Assembly (NCBI RefSeq): GCF_905404315.1
Contig: NC_066312.1
Location: 5,257,001-5,321,000, forward strand
Reading direction: 5' to 3'
From: Leptidea sinapis
Taxonomy: Eukaryota; Arthropoda; Insecta; Lepidoptera; Pieridae
Length of the DNA stretch: 64,000 bases
The notes beneath the pieces were generated by a model. That model had not been told where the DNA came from, ran no database searches, and worked only from the letters and a program-made list of their open reading frames with translations. The position numbers and the translations under genes were made by a program. How positions within the stretch are numbered: position 1 is the stretch's first letter; every line of letters starts with the position of its first letter. Of this stretch, positions 43,999-55,941 are shown in pieces.

Positions 43999-46174
43999 AG
44001 CCCAAATTCCGGATAGGAATTCTGAAAGCTGACGAGCTGAAAAGAAAGGCTGAAGATAGAGAAGCGAACAGAGACTTAAAGTGCGTTTTCGACATTCATG
44101 CAGTGTGGGCGCGTATGAAACTGTTCTAACAATACCAGAACTCGAGTCAAAGTGTGAGTATGTGAGAAAGAAAAAATGATTTATAGGTCAAGTTAAACCA
44201 CAATAGAATTTATTAATTGTTCATTAAAATGCTACAGTATACAAGACACTCGACCTGGCATTCACTGGGGTACTACAGCGGCGGTTGCAAGCTAGAAGAG
44301 GATTACCTCACTGCCTCCAGATCATTTAAATGAAGTGGAGTGGAGTCTATATCTGGGTCCGCGGTCATTATTAATATAATATAAATACTCCTATATTATA
44401 AATCTATAGTCTCTGTCTGTGATTCTATTTTATTTAGGGCTGTCTATTGTAACTACACCTGTTGTGAGGAATCACCAGATAGCTGCTGGTCTGCAAGTGT
44501 TGTGATGACCATGTTGTATGGAGATAGAAATACTCCGAGGGAAGTTCATTGTGCAATTTGATTTTATGTGGATAAGCTTCTTCAGAACTGAACTAGAATA
44601 AGTAGCCTCCTCAGTATTAATTTAATACGGATGTGATTTTTAGTGTAGTGTACAAGAGGAGAGCTGTGATATTCATATTTAAATAACTATCTAAGCTGAG
44701 TCGCCTGCAGTTAATATTTATATCATGTTTGTCCGATTTTACTGCCTGCAATGTCTTTGACAAAGGTGCTTAAGCATATTTACTTAATTATCGTTCATTA
44801 CAGATTTTGGTAACGTGCCACACTATGGAGCTACTCTATCATGAGATATGAACTAGTAAATAATAAGCAACGGAGGTGTGTAGTGGCGGTCCTTATTTTA
44901 TTTTTTACGTAAATATTGATTAATTACTTTAACCAAGGATACAAACTTCGATTCATTTGTATAATCCAACTAAAAGAAACAATTTTATTCAAAAATTGAT
45001 ATTTCTAAAATACGACGGACGCATAAATCTGTCTTCCTCCGTTTTCTACAATCACTTTTGTTTCTATGTGAATAAGTAATGTAACGAGCTGAAGGCTGAT
45101 ATGTTAAATTGTGGCATCGACTAGAGTATTGCACCTACATACTAACTACCCCGGTTTCATCACTCTATGCCTGTTAGCCTGACACTTATAGTTATGTCGA
45201 CGGCTCGTTCTCCTGTCTCGGCCCCCGTGTCGACGAGTCAACTGTTGGCACGTCGCCTACGCCGACCACTACGCTGCTCTGCTACGTGCTGCTACGAGAT
45301 GTATCGTACATAATATTGTTCGACTGGTCGTCCGCTACGTTGAACCGTTCCGGCCCGCACCTTGTTTGCTACAACTTTTTAATTGCTAGTAAGTGAATTG
45401 TGTGTCATAGTGTTATAAGTTGAAAGATGCCTAACGGTGACAACTAATTCAACTAACGTTGACATGGTACGTTTGTCTAAAAAAATGTCCAAAGCTATAA
45501 TTATGTTTTTTTATAATCGCTAATAAAATGCTCGCAAAATACCTTTATTTATTTATAGTGTTTGTTGATGATGCACTTAATAACTCTTGTATTAATTTAC
45601 ATTTACTTTTTTGACCTACTCTTTGCATTGACTATTTGACGTTTGAGTATTTTTGTTGCGTTACTTATTTTGTAATTGAAATGATTTATAAAACGATGAA
45701 GGCGCAATTGTTGATTTAAAAGAGTGGCAATAAGTAAAGCTTGCCACTTCTTTTCATTAAGTTTAACCGAAGTGGTGGTAAATGTTAAAAGAAAAGTAAT
45801 CTATTGACATTCATAGGTCACGTAAATGTAATCTAGTACATGAATAAAGTGGTTATGATTTGATTTATTGATTTTATTTCATTCATATAAGTGTATTATA
45901 GTGAATGTCGACTGTTTGTGCCTCAATTGTCTATATCGATAAATAAAACTAAATTTAATGAAAGTTACTGCCGATATTCGTATTCTCAATTTTAATTGTT
46001 TGCTCTGTATTGAAATAATATTATCATTTAACAAAACAAAGTCCTCCTCCACATCTGTCTGTTCGCGATAAATTCAAATTTTACTGCACCGTTTTTTCTC
46101 AGCTACGGGTCCCATCTGCACAATTTCAATTGAGGATCAAAAGAGTATGGATGCCGAGTGTCATTCTACCATTT
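43999..46174. other. Intergenic DNA with a GC-richer island
   Basis: 45160-45370 is clearly GC-richer (cgtcgcctacgccgaccac) than its surroundings and could be a promoter or first exon, or the 5' end of an element. It has no supported reading frame: an ATG at 45427 gives only MPNGDN before a stop. 44240-44350 is a second mildly GC-richer block with no recognisable content. Confidence 0.4.
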
Positions 46175-46600
46175 GTTTACCCTGGGTATTAAAAAAATTT
46201 TTGAATGACGACCAAAAAGACGCGTTCTTTTTAATCTCGATAAAGCTTCTTCACGCACGGCCAACAAAACTAAGTCATTCTTAGCTTACGAAAAAGTACA
46301 ACTGGTCACCCATCCTGCACATAGCCCCGACTTAGCACGCTGTGATTTCTGTAGTTTCCCTAAAATCAAAGATTTGAGGAGAGTTTTCACTTTGAACAAT
46401 TCCTAAGAGGCGTTCAATCAGCACGTAGAAGACATGGCTTAAAATATGTGGTCCTCCTGTTTTAAAAAATGGTTCGATCGCATGATAAAATGTTTAAAAT
46501 GTAAAGGAGAGTATTTTGAAAAGCAATAAACATAATGTTTTGGTTATAACATGTTGTTTTTTTAAGTTACGCAAAACTTTTAGTGTGACCTACGTATAAC
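46175..46600 (+). pseudogene. Mariner transposase C-terminal relic
   Basis: The plus strand, with several frame changes, reads SRTANKTKSFLAYEKVQLVT, then HPAHSPDLARCDF near 46310-46345 with the third catalytic aspartate, FPKIKDLRR, FKKWFDRMIKCLKCKGEYF near 46470-46515 and a stop after EKQ. This is the end of a mariner transposase of the D,D(34)D type. The sequence ttttagtgtgacctacgta after it may be part of the inverted terminal repeat. The N-terminal half is not recognisable. Confidence 0.75.
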
Positions 46601-46689
46601 AAAATAACGTTCGACGTTATTTGTGTGCAGAACTCCCATAAATTGCGCTAAAATTAAACGTGAATATCATATCTAACCAATGAATAGCA

Positions 46690-46800
46690 AATTGTGACGT
46701 ATGGTCAGTATTGTGTGTAACTTGGTATTAGCAAGCAAAATGCATCTCGTATTGATTCATGTTCTCCTGGTATACTTGCGGATATTTCGTCGATACAAAA
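46690..46800 (+). repeat. Dispersed repeat family E, copy
   Basis: tgttctcctggtatacttgc and ggatatttcgt recur inverted at 53225-53290, and in part at 49255-49275 and 38480-38510. Confidence 0.55.
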
Positions 46801-46973
46801 TACGGTGCGTATGTTTTTATTATGCGGTGCACAATTTAAGAATCAGTTAAGTTAGTAGAGCCGCGTTATGACTTATGCGGGAAACTAAAAATATTATTAA
46901 TAATATCTATCACAGACAATATATATTGTAATGGGCTTGTCAGGCTGAATTGCGATCTGGTTTTTAACCAACT

Positions 46974-47019
46974 AACATTTTTTGTATAATGTAGTTGAAA
47001 ACATTATACAAAAAATGTT
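46974..47019. repeat. Perfect 18-bp inverted repeat, 10-nt loop
   Basis: Arms aacattttttgtataatg (46974-46991) and cattatacaaaaaatgtt (47002-47019) around tagttgaaaa. AT-rich stem. No surrounding gene. Confidence 0.9.
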
Positions 47020-47284
47020 AATAAATATCATGGATATTTATTAGGATATTATGGCTGTGAGTTCGTCTGTGTATTTGTTGTTAAAAGTCACTTGCGGTAT
47101 ATAAAAGAATTTCATTGAGAATAATGTGAAAACGTATGAACGTATTAAATTGTGACAAACATTAAATTGCAAGCTTAGTTATCATATGAGTGATGTAGAG
47201 TAACAACAGGCAACAACACAACAACAAAATCCGGTTATAATTGATGTGATCGTTTTGTACAATTTAATTCGTAGTAACTTTGTA

Positions 47285-47420
47285 ACTATGGAGACTTGAC
47301 ATAATAATACATGACTCATGTCGGTGTTGGATGAATGTTATCAAGTTTGAAGAGCTTACGAACTATAAAGTGATCATTACCGAGCAATTTATAAAATCGA
47401 CCCAAAGTTTTGTTATGGGA
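47285..47420 (+). repeat. Dispersed repeat family F, copy
   Basis: gtaactatggagact, catgtcggtgttggatga, aagtgatcattaccgagca. A similar order occurs at 54265-54400. Confidence 0.5.
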
Positions 47421-47799
47421 TAAACAAAGTTCCGTGAGCGCTAGTATAGACATGTATTCATTCTGGATCAAGGAACAGCATTTGTTACAATCTAATCACT
47501 AGATATCCAACGAGCACCAGCTGGGAACTGCCACTCGTTCACTGCATTTTTCAAGTGAAAATTTCTTGAGACTTGTTGAACAAGGTGAAGGTGAGTCAAA
47601 GTCGTGTCAACGCGCCGGTGAATTTCATATATACTCATAACTTGACCTTCTCTTCCAAAAAGAAATATAATATATGTCAACATACGTAAGTTCTAACATA
47701 ATACATATTTGGTGGCCTTGTGAAGCCTTGAGGTTGTGAATAAGAAGTAAAAATGTTGGAAACGAGTTTATTAGTCAGATATATATTGGTCACTAGCTC

Positions 47800-48185
47800 C
47801 TAGACCATAACATGTTTGTATTCTGCGGGAAACAAGGATGCAAGATGTACGCATACAATTGAAGGCATTTGCGTCACATCTTGCATCCTTCACACACATA
47901 GTGCACCGCTCCTGCTCTGTTTTAAGTTCGTGAGTATAAGTGATCTCAGATACCCTTTGCAGATCATGTGTCCCTGGTACATGATACCCGTTCACGTTTC
48001 TCTTTAGGGGTAAATAACACTTATTTTTTTTATAGTTCCACATAGATATACAATATACATGCTAGCGTATAGGCTATCGACAAACAAAGCGTGCGAGAGA
48101 AGAAGATCTCTAACGAATTTTAATTGATGTAACCGAGTTTGACTGACAAGTCCTAAGCAGTCAGCCACGCTTAGTATTAATTTTT
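47800..48185. repeat. Dispersed repeat family C with internal hairpin
   Basis: Arms aaggatgcaagatgt (47834-47848) and acatcttgcatcctt (47876-47890) are exact reverse complements with a 27-nt spacer. Downstream words (ttgcagatcatgtgtccctg, gacaaacaaagcg, agcagtcagcc) match other family C copies. Confidence 0.6.
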
Positions 48186-48705
48186 TATCTCAAGCGACTA
48201 GGTAACGCAAACATTGACAATTCAATTAGTCACGAATTATTGGGCATTCAGGTTGTCTACACGCTAGTGTATTCTAATCGTTCTCATCAACTCACGATGG
48301 ATTCTTGCTATCAATCGCAGCACGTACCACTTTTAATTACAGTGAGTTATGAAGAGTTATTTATGAATGTGATAATGTGGGATGAAGGGTAGGTGGACGC
48401 TACGATTTGCGGATTCGATCTTGTCTGGTAACATTACTTTGTTCCAAATATGAGTGAATGTGTTGATATTATAATACGATCCGGGTGGCAGGAATGTTTT
48501 ATTATATGTCCACCGGGCGACGCACCACCGTTCAATATAATCACATACATACAACAGTAGTCAATATCTATATAAAATCTTCTATATACAAACAATAAAA
48601 TCGTAGCAAATGAAAAATAAAAGTACTGTTTGGGCACACCCACTCACCCACATGTGAGCAGAAGGGAGATCGATATAGTGTGATGTGTGTCGCGATAATT
48701 GTCAC
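48186..48705. other. Intergenic DNA
   Basis: No recognised gene or repeat. Confidence 0.4.
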
Positions 48706-49172
48706 CAGGGCCGGGTTAATGTAGCAGAAATTGCAATAACTTCGGGCCCCAAAACCAAATCCGCATACATCGGGCCTGGGCTAAATAAATAATAATATTA
48801 TATATAATATATATTATAATATAATATGAATTTACATACAGAGAATTTTACATAACATTCAAATATATTCGTTTAACTACTACATTGATATTTTAAAAAT
48901 AATCTTTTATAATTATGGTCAGTGCTTAAAACGCACTATTGATAATATAGGTACATGCTCTATAATATATATAAACATTGAAATATGCACTTAAAATATT
49001 AACAATTATATATTTAGTATCGCCAACATATTTATTTGATTTTTGTGAATAAAATAATAAATATTAAAACTGTTGAGAATTATTCATCTTCACTACTTTC
49101 TAGTAAAGATCCATATCAAGGGCCCTACGATGGAATTTGCTGCGGGCCCTGTCTTCGCTTAATCCGGCACTG
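48706..49172. mobile_element. hAT-like MITE, complete
   Basis: Starts cagggccgggttaa and ends ttaatccggcactg, inverted repeats differing at two positions. The eight bases outside the ends are attgtcac (48698-48705) and cttgtgac (49173-49180), a decayed 8-bp target-site duplication matching at six of eight. CAG-type ends and an 8-bp duplication are hallmarks of the hAT superfamily. The interior is AT-rich and non-coding. A single end occurs at 9493. Confidence 0.75.
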
Positions 49173-49189
49173 CTTGTGACTGAATGGCT

Positions 49190-49545
49190 GCAACATTGTA
49201 GATTGTAGTACTTGTATAGCTTGATATTACCAAGTATAATGTATCTGCAATTGATTCATTTTCTCCTAGTACCTTGTTTACGCGCTTTGACCGGAACGAC
49301 GGCCATATCCTTCACCACACATTAAACATACATACACTTGTACATCATATCAATCTATATATAGGTAGATTGCAGTGCACACTCGAATGCACTGGCGAGT
49401 GTTATGTAAATCCCTACTAATTAATTATAATTGTGATTATAAGTTTGTTTACTACGCTTTCACACCTAAACCACTGAACCATTGTTGATAAAATTTAGTA
49501 CAGAGATAGTCTAGAGCTTGAAAAAGAACATAGGCTTCCTTTTAT
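49190..49545. repeat. Family E fragment and Helitron-like 5' fragment
   Basis: 49190-49280 shares attgattcattttctcct with family E. 49430-49530 carries ctttcacacctaaaccactg and tagtacagagatagtc, words typical of lepidopteran Helitron-like 5' regions. Confidence 0.45.
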
Positions 49546-49772
49546 TAAAAAAAAGCAATAAAAAGGCATTTATTTTCTCAAAATGTATTCCTTTAGAATT
49601 ATTTTGATATCGTTTCTAATATACTAGGTACTACTACCGCTTTGGAAACGAATGGCGCTCTGAGAAAGTAGAAGTGGCGCAAGAAACTTGACATTATTTT
49701 TTTGAGCTCTTTTTAATGAAGTATACAATATTGTACTGTCATTGCTATTGCTATAAAATACTCATAATCTAG
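49546..49772 (-). repeat. LINE 3' UTR fragment, inverted copy of 17770-18003
   Basis: On the minus strand: gacagtacaatattgtata, gtttcttgcgccacttct, agcgccattcg, ctagtatattagaaacg, gagaaaataaatgcc. Order and spacing match the plus-strand LINE 3' UTR at 17.8-18.0 kb. No coding part is attached. Confidence 0.75.
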
Positions 49773-50258
49773 AAGTGAAATAAAATATTTAAGGAAAAGT
49801 AGTTTTTTCCTCTCTTGCTTACATCCAAAGTCAACACTGCACCGTTATAACGTTAGCGTCACTAATTGTTCTTGAATCCGGCGCATTCTCTTCTCATATT
49901 GGTTGGAATAATACAGATAATGGAGGGCAACATAATACAAATACACGAGAATACAAATAAATAATAAAGATTTTAGAAATAAAGTGTAGAATATAATAAA
50001 TGTGTATGTAACAAAACTGTATATGAATAGCACTGCCAGCACCGGAAAGAGCTGTTTGTATGAGTATTATTTGAAAAGTATTCGAAAAGATAAAATAAAG
50101 TGTCCAAAGTCACGGGTAAAAGCTAGTAAATTATAAATTCCAACTGCATATTATCAAACAAGTAACTTTCTATTATGTTGTTTTTTTCTCTTATGGGGTT
50201 TTATTTTGTTACTGGATGGTTGAGAGCGGTCCATTCTGGTATAAAATATATATATATA
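49773..50258. other. Intergenic DNA
   Basis: No supported gene. A tatata run precedes the Helitron end. Confidence 0.4.
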
Positions 50259-50623
50259 CTAGTTGACCCGACAGACGTTGTTCTGTAGATAATAAAAAAA
50301 TACTATTATGTAGGACTTTGCCAATAATATTTCAAAACATCAAGAATTATTTCGTAAAATAAACTCACTTTTGTTATAATAATATTGTTTCACAGTGGAA
50401 CTGTCAATCCATGCGTCACTAAATTCTCTCATAGAAAATATGTCCATACAAAACAAATATTGAAAATAAAAATAATTATGGGTCCCAAATCGAAATAAAA
50501 ACTATCCTATCTCTCAAGTTGGACTAAACTGTACTCCATGAAGTAATCCCCATTAAAATCCGTTCATTAATTTAGGAGTCCATCGAGGACAAACAACGTG
50601 TCACGTAATTTATATATATTAGA
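50259..50623 (-). mobile_element. Non-autonomous Helitron, complete
   Basis: Minus-strand 5' end A/TCTAATATATATAAATT with TC at 50623-50622. The 3' end is hairpin ACAGA, loop ACAACG, TCTGT, then CGGGTCAA and CTAG at 50262-50259, followed by T. The interior matches 50640-50967 and, in part, 59243-59616 and 37975-38060. No coding capacity. Confidence 0.65.
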
Positions 50624-50639
50624 TATATTCAAAATGACA

Positions 50640-50967
50640 CGATAGACGTTGTCTGTCCGGCTGACTGTTCTGTAAATAATAAATTATTTATTATATTATT
50701 TTTTCGTAAAATAGACTCACTGTTCTTATAATGAAGTTGTTTCAGAGCAGAACTGTCAAACTGGGCGTCATTAAATACTCTCACAAAAAAAAATATGTCC
50801 ATAAAAAATAAATATTGGAAATAATAATAATTATGGGTCCCAAATCAAAATAAAAAGTATCCTATCTCTCAAGTTAGACTAAACTGCACTCCATGAAGTA
50901 ATCCCCATTTAAATCCGTTCATTCGTTTTGGAGTACATCGCGGACACAACGTGTCAGGTTACATATA
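50640..50967 (-). mobile_element. Non-autonomous Helitron, tandem neighbour
   Basis: Same interior as the preceding element in the same orientation (aactgtcaa, tatgtccat, attatgggtcccaaatc, tcctatctctcaagtt, ccatgaagtaatcccc). Its 3' end is decayed (gatagacgttgtctgtc, no clear CTAG) and its 5' end lies near 50967. Confidence 0.55.
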
Positions 50968-52664
50968 CAGTGTGTTTTTTTAATTGGGACATTATGGGGC
51001 AATCCTAAAGTATAAGAGATACAGGGAAACTTTCTTAGGAAACAGTAGGTAGTTTTTTGTGAAAAAAAAATTGGTATAGTCAAAATTTGGTCAAGTGTGA
51101 GTTGTCCCTAAAAATGATTAATTTTGATGAAATTTATTTTGACGCACATCTACTCAGTTTCATGATATATGACATTTTATTGTATTGGAAGAAAAAAATC
51201 GGGACAGCAGAAGTTAGGTAAATTCGGCTATATGGGTCGTCTATATAATATTAACTCTTATATATCCTATTTAGAAATTTCAACCTATTTACCTCAAAAA
51301 GCTTAGCAATGCTTATTTCATTCGATTTTGTTTTTTTTTTGTATAAGCTTTTATCGAACTTGCCATGTTGGTTCATTAGCAATATGTGTATCAAGCCTTA
51401 CATTAGCTTTTATACTGCCAAGTCCCATTTAACCACTGCGCTTAGTGAAAATAAAAGTGCGCAGAACTATATCAAATCGATGGAAGTTTTACACCTCCAG
51501 TCACTCCTGGGACCCTGGTTTCACAAACTATTTTTTTAAACAGGTGCACTATTTTGACTGTTGTTTATTTGCAAGTTAATCGTGCCACTGTACAGAATAC
51601 TATTTAATTACCTCAATAGGACGATTAATGGACATTGAGCCGCCTTTGAAATCCGCAACATAAAGGCGAAACAATTATACATACTGTAAATATAATATAC
51701 TCGTATAAATATATATAAAATTATAGAACAAAAGTTTATATTTTTATAAATAATACTTAATAAATCATATATAAATTATGTAAAGTTCAAAAAAGTATGG
51801 GAAATCCAAATGTACTAAAGTTGTAAAAAGTCCGATATAGTTAAATAGACGATGGAGGTATGCAGGTTGCCCACTAGTTTGTCAGTTCTTATATTTGAGG
51901 TTATAATTGTTAAACTAAGTATGTGTCTTTGTCATTTGCACGAGTGAACTCATAAATTAACGACTGAAACAGATATATTATAGACGAGCTCATTTAAAAT
52001 CAACTCATACCACTGCATGCACCCAAACTACCCCCCCCCCACAATCAATATTTGCTGCATCTAGTGCTATCGAGTTATGCATTCCTAGTACCTAAATTTG
52101 AACTTTTGGAAGTTTTAGCTGGAATATTTACTTACTGAGTAGTTAGTTAGTTATTTAAGTATAATAGAGATAATAAAGAAGTATTTGGCCGATCGATGGT
52201 TTTTGGCTTTTGGCCCACAACACATCAAAGCCTCTGTTAGAAAATGCAACTACTTGTACAAAGAGATTGTTGAAAGATTATAAACTACTATTTATTATTT
52301 TTTATTAATTAATCGATTCTACTAAACTCCAATTACATCTCTTATTTGTTAAGTTGTTAGAAAGTTCAGGTTACTTTGCTGTTACCGTCAAGTAGTACTT
52401 ACTGTGGCGAAGAAACAAGGCGTAACAAACAAACTTACATTCACATTTATAATATTGATTTGAATTTAAATTATTATAATAAGTACTGTGGTAATTCATA
52501 ATAATTATACTCAGATGATACCAATAATTGTGAACTCAAGCGTTATCTCGCAGCGGTAATTTTACATACAATCAACGTTACAATGTTGCATAGGTATCAA
52601 ACTTACGTCCGGTGTACTAGGAGCACATACACGTGCGGGAGTACACTTATCTATAAAGAAATAA
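50968..52664. other. AT-rich intergenic DNA
   Basis: No gene recognised. A C-run occurs at about 52030-52039. Confidence 0.45.
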
Positions 52665-52990
52665 ACATTGAGACTGTTGCGTGGCAATATTATTGTAAAT
52701 GTTAACAAAACAAGGAACAAACATAAACTTACGTTAAACGTACGTCTTTTAATGGTATTTTGTTACAACATCATCTCAGAAAATAAACAAAAGAATGTGT
52801 TACGAAATTCAATACAATTGTTAAATGATTCCACAGACTGGGAACAAATTGAACGCCCTCAGGCTATTAAATTATAAAATTTTATTGTACGATACTACAA
52901 ATAGTGTACCTTAATTTCAAAAAAAGCCCGCTGACTTTCTTGTGCCCGTTGCTCTCAGATCTGAGACACCACAGAACAGAAAAACTAGTT
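52665..52990 (+). pseudogene. CR1-type LINE C-terminus, decayed
   Basis: The plus strand reads VNKTRNKHKLTLNVRLLMVF, then SENKQKNVLRN and NDSTDWE, corresponding to NTRNKHKLVMPTTRLGRVS and the DSTAWE-like end of the family at 28330-29258. The 3' UTR shares agcccgctgactttcttg-type and ctcagatctgag-type words with 28420-28465 read inverted. Confidence 0.65.
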
Positions 52991-53694
52991 TTTTCTGTTC
53001 TGTGACTGATTGGTTCTACAATTTAAGCATATGTTGCCTGCCTGTCTATACGTACTTTTAAAAATCAATAACAGCTGTAATAATTATAACGTAGTCATCA
53101 TAATATATATTATGACCATAATATAATCATATTAAAAGGAATTTTTTATCCTAGGTAGAGAAAATGCCAACACGGTTTAAGATATTGTCAGCTTTTTATA
53201 CTGCGTAATAGATAGAAAATTTACGCAACGGTTTCGTATTAACGAAATATCCGCAAGTATACCAGGAGAACATAAATCAGTAGAAGATGTATTTGACTTC
53301 CTAATATCAAGTTAAACAGAACGATATTGCATCCACATACAGGCACAATCAGTACTCTGTATTATATATAGTATTAACTTATAGGTGACCGGCACCAGAT
53401 TTGTTGGATCTTAATAATTATGTTAAGCCGGTTATTTTAGACTATATCGAGAACTTTCTCAAAATATATTCAAACCAAACTCGTCCTCATAAAAAAAAGA
53501 TGAGATTATTCTGTTCTATTCCATGGCGTGATGTATAAATATAAAAGATTTGAAAGAATTGAATAATTCTCTCAGTGAAGTGGAATTAAGTACCTTGACT
53601 TCAGGGACCTTGGTAAACGAAGGTATGTATTTCCATAATAAACTACAAGACGAGATACTTGAACGATTTGAAACCTTGAGCCTTCTAAGATAAG
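52991..53694. other. Intergenic DNA with family E copy
   Basis: 53225-53345 is a minus-strand family E copy (acgaaatatccgcaagtata, ccaggagaacata). No gene recognised. Confidence 0.45.
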
Positions 53695-53830
53695 TGGGGA
53701 CGGTGCACTGGACTTGAAAGTGACCCACTTTCAATGTCAATAACACAGTCTCGGTTTATTGATCCTTTCATTATATCACTGAGAGACAACGTGACATACT
53801 TTTGTAATAATAATGTGCTGGTTTTTGGAT
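53695..53830 (+). repeat. Dispersed repeat family B, copy
   Basis: ggggacggtgcactgga, acacagtctcggtttattg, atcactgagagacaacgtg. Best match to 41430-41545. Confidence 0.6.
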
Positions 53831-54600
53831 ATTTTTGCGTTTGCTGCGTACGATACGACGAACTTAGAGGTCTGTTACGATCACAGGCAAGAATATACTT
53901 ATGGTTTAGTAAGGTGAATATTAAATAGTGGGGAAAGTTAACTCATATAGTTACATAAATATATCAAAAAGTGATATATTAAAATCATTGAATCCAATTA
54001 TTTTTGAAATAAATACTTATTTAGTTAATATCAATGAGTTCAGCTCAAGGTTGGTTGGTAGATCTGTGGAGCAAAATAGTTTGTTTGTTCTAACTAGTTG
54101 CTAGAAAAAAATTAAGAGGTATTTACGAAGAAAGGTTACAAAATTAATTGCGCCCTTTACGAATGTTGTATTGATTGGGTTGAATAGGGATCAGGGAATA
54201 GTTAGACCAGCATATAATTAATAACATGTGGACTAAGGTTTGTACAAATTAAAATAATTCATAGACATCTGTGACCATGAAAACTGGGAGTAAGTAAACT
54301 CATGTCACTGATGGAATATTGTAATTTTCATTTAAAGAGCTAAATAAGTATAAAATCATCTTTACCGAGGAACAAATCGAGGCTTCTCTGACCCTTCTTT
54401 TCAGGCTTCAATGTGATATTTAATAGTGGCTACTCTACCTCCTACCTGTGTACTGCCCGCGATTAAGACATTATGAACAGTTAATTAGTTCACTTACAAG
54501 TCGGTGACGCTCCCTTGGCCGTAATTCAACAAGTGAAATGTCGTTGCTCGTCGAATATCAAACCGTATTTAAAATAGATGTTCCTTCATCTAGACTGATT
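53831..54600. other. Intergenic DNA with a repeat family F copy
   Basis: 54265-54400 is a family F copy. No gene seen elsewhere. Confidence 0.4.
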
Positions 54601-54700
54601 ACATTCTTACACCTCTAACGGCCGTTCTTATATACTATCTTCAGATACGGATAAATTACTACCTTATACTATCAGTAACTAGCTGTCAATAATCTGAAGC

Positions 54701-54748
54701 TGTCCCAATATACCCGATAAGTGATTCTTATCGCCTTATACTGGGACA
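54701..54748. repeat. 48-nt near-perfect stem-loop
   Basis: tgtcccaatata pairs with tatactgggaca (one mismatch), and inside cgataag pairs with cttatcg around tgatt. It lies within a block (54600-54850) rich in gataag/cttatc words. Confidence 0.8.
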
Positions 54749-54849
54749 CGTGAATTGCAATTTCCATACAAACTTTTATTGCTGGTAAGCTTATACGTCG
54801 TCCCATTGACAGACAACGTGTACGGATAAGGGGAGTTACTGTCGATAAG

Positions 54850-55569
54850 TTTTAAAACTGACATGGTAGGGATGATGATACCTATTTATTTGTATACTTA
54901 GATATTTAATAATTTATAATACATATTATATCTCGTTGAATAGTGGTTATGATATATAGGCGGTTAATTTCCCTGTGAAATACTGCGCACTTTCGATTTC
55001 AATCAGCGCAGTTCTAGGTCTCATGTTATTAATCTAGCTTTCTCTCTCTCGCTCATTTTATGCTCCAGCTCTGGAACTGCTCATCTTCCCTACTTTATGA
55101 GTTCCTGGTCCAAAAATGCACCACCGCGTTCTTATTGCAATCATTTTGCAAGATGCAAAAATGTATGTATATAATAAATACAGTCAACTATACTGATTTT
55201 TATTTATAAACAATACAGAAGTGATATTTAAAAATGCACAAAGTCATCGTAAGATGTTTCGATAATTGTCCAGTTATGTTTAGTATAAGTTAAACTGCGG
55301 CATATAATTGTTGTACCAACAGATATCACCGTCGTCAAAACTCAAACTTCTAGAATTTAACGATAGATAATTGTCTCAGCCTTTCGTATTAAGTGAAGTC
55401 CTATTTATGTCACTTCTGTGTTACTCCGTTCCAATACAGTCATCTACCATACATTGCAACTTTTATGACAAGAGAATACCGAGAGGAATACACAGGCAAT
55501 TCAATCCAGGATAAAGATCTTTGTCTTCACAACATTCCTTAAATTAGGTCCTTATCTATTAGAATTAAC
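54850..55569. other. Intergenic DNA
   Basis: A ctctctctctcgctc run lies at 55041-55055. No gene recognised. Confidence 0.4.
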
Positions 55570-55700
55570 ATCTTATGTCTCAAGGGGACGAGCGCAATTA
55601 TAGAGCCACTCAGAATTTTAGGGGTTTTTTATAAATACTGAGAGGCACACACCATCGGCTTAACATTCTGCTCGTCTCGACCCTTATTTAAATAAAAAAA
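55570..55700 (+). repeat. LINE 3'-end fragment
   Basis: Plus-strand relative of 41573-41715: atgtctcaaggggacgagcg, agagccactcagaatttt, aacattctgctcgtctcg, and an A-rich end. Confidence 0.6.
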
Positions 55701-55941
55701 AATGGGTCAGAAAACAATAAAATGAACTTGATTAGAACGTCGGCGCAAACGATATATGTACAAGTAAGTCAGCAAGAGTAACTGGATTGGGAAAAGTTGG
55801 GGAAGTACGTGAGGACCATGGTAATAAAGGTACTGACTACACCTCAGAGAATGATAAGAGAACACACAGATAAGAAAACAGTCGTGAATATATGTTTATA
55901 TATAACATAACTATAAATGCCCCTAATAACATCAGATATAT

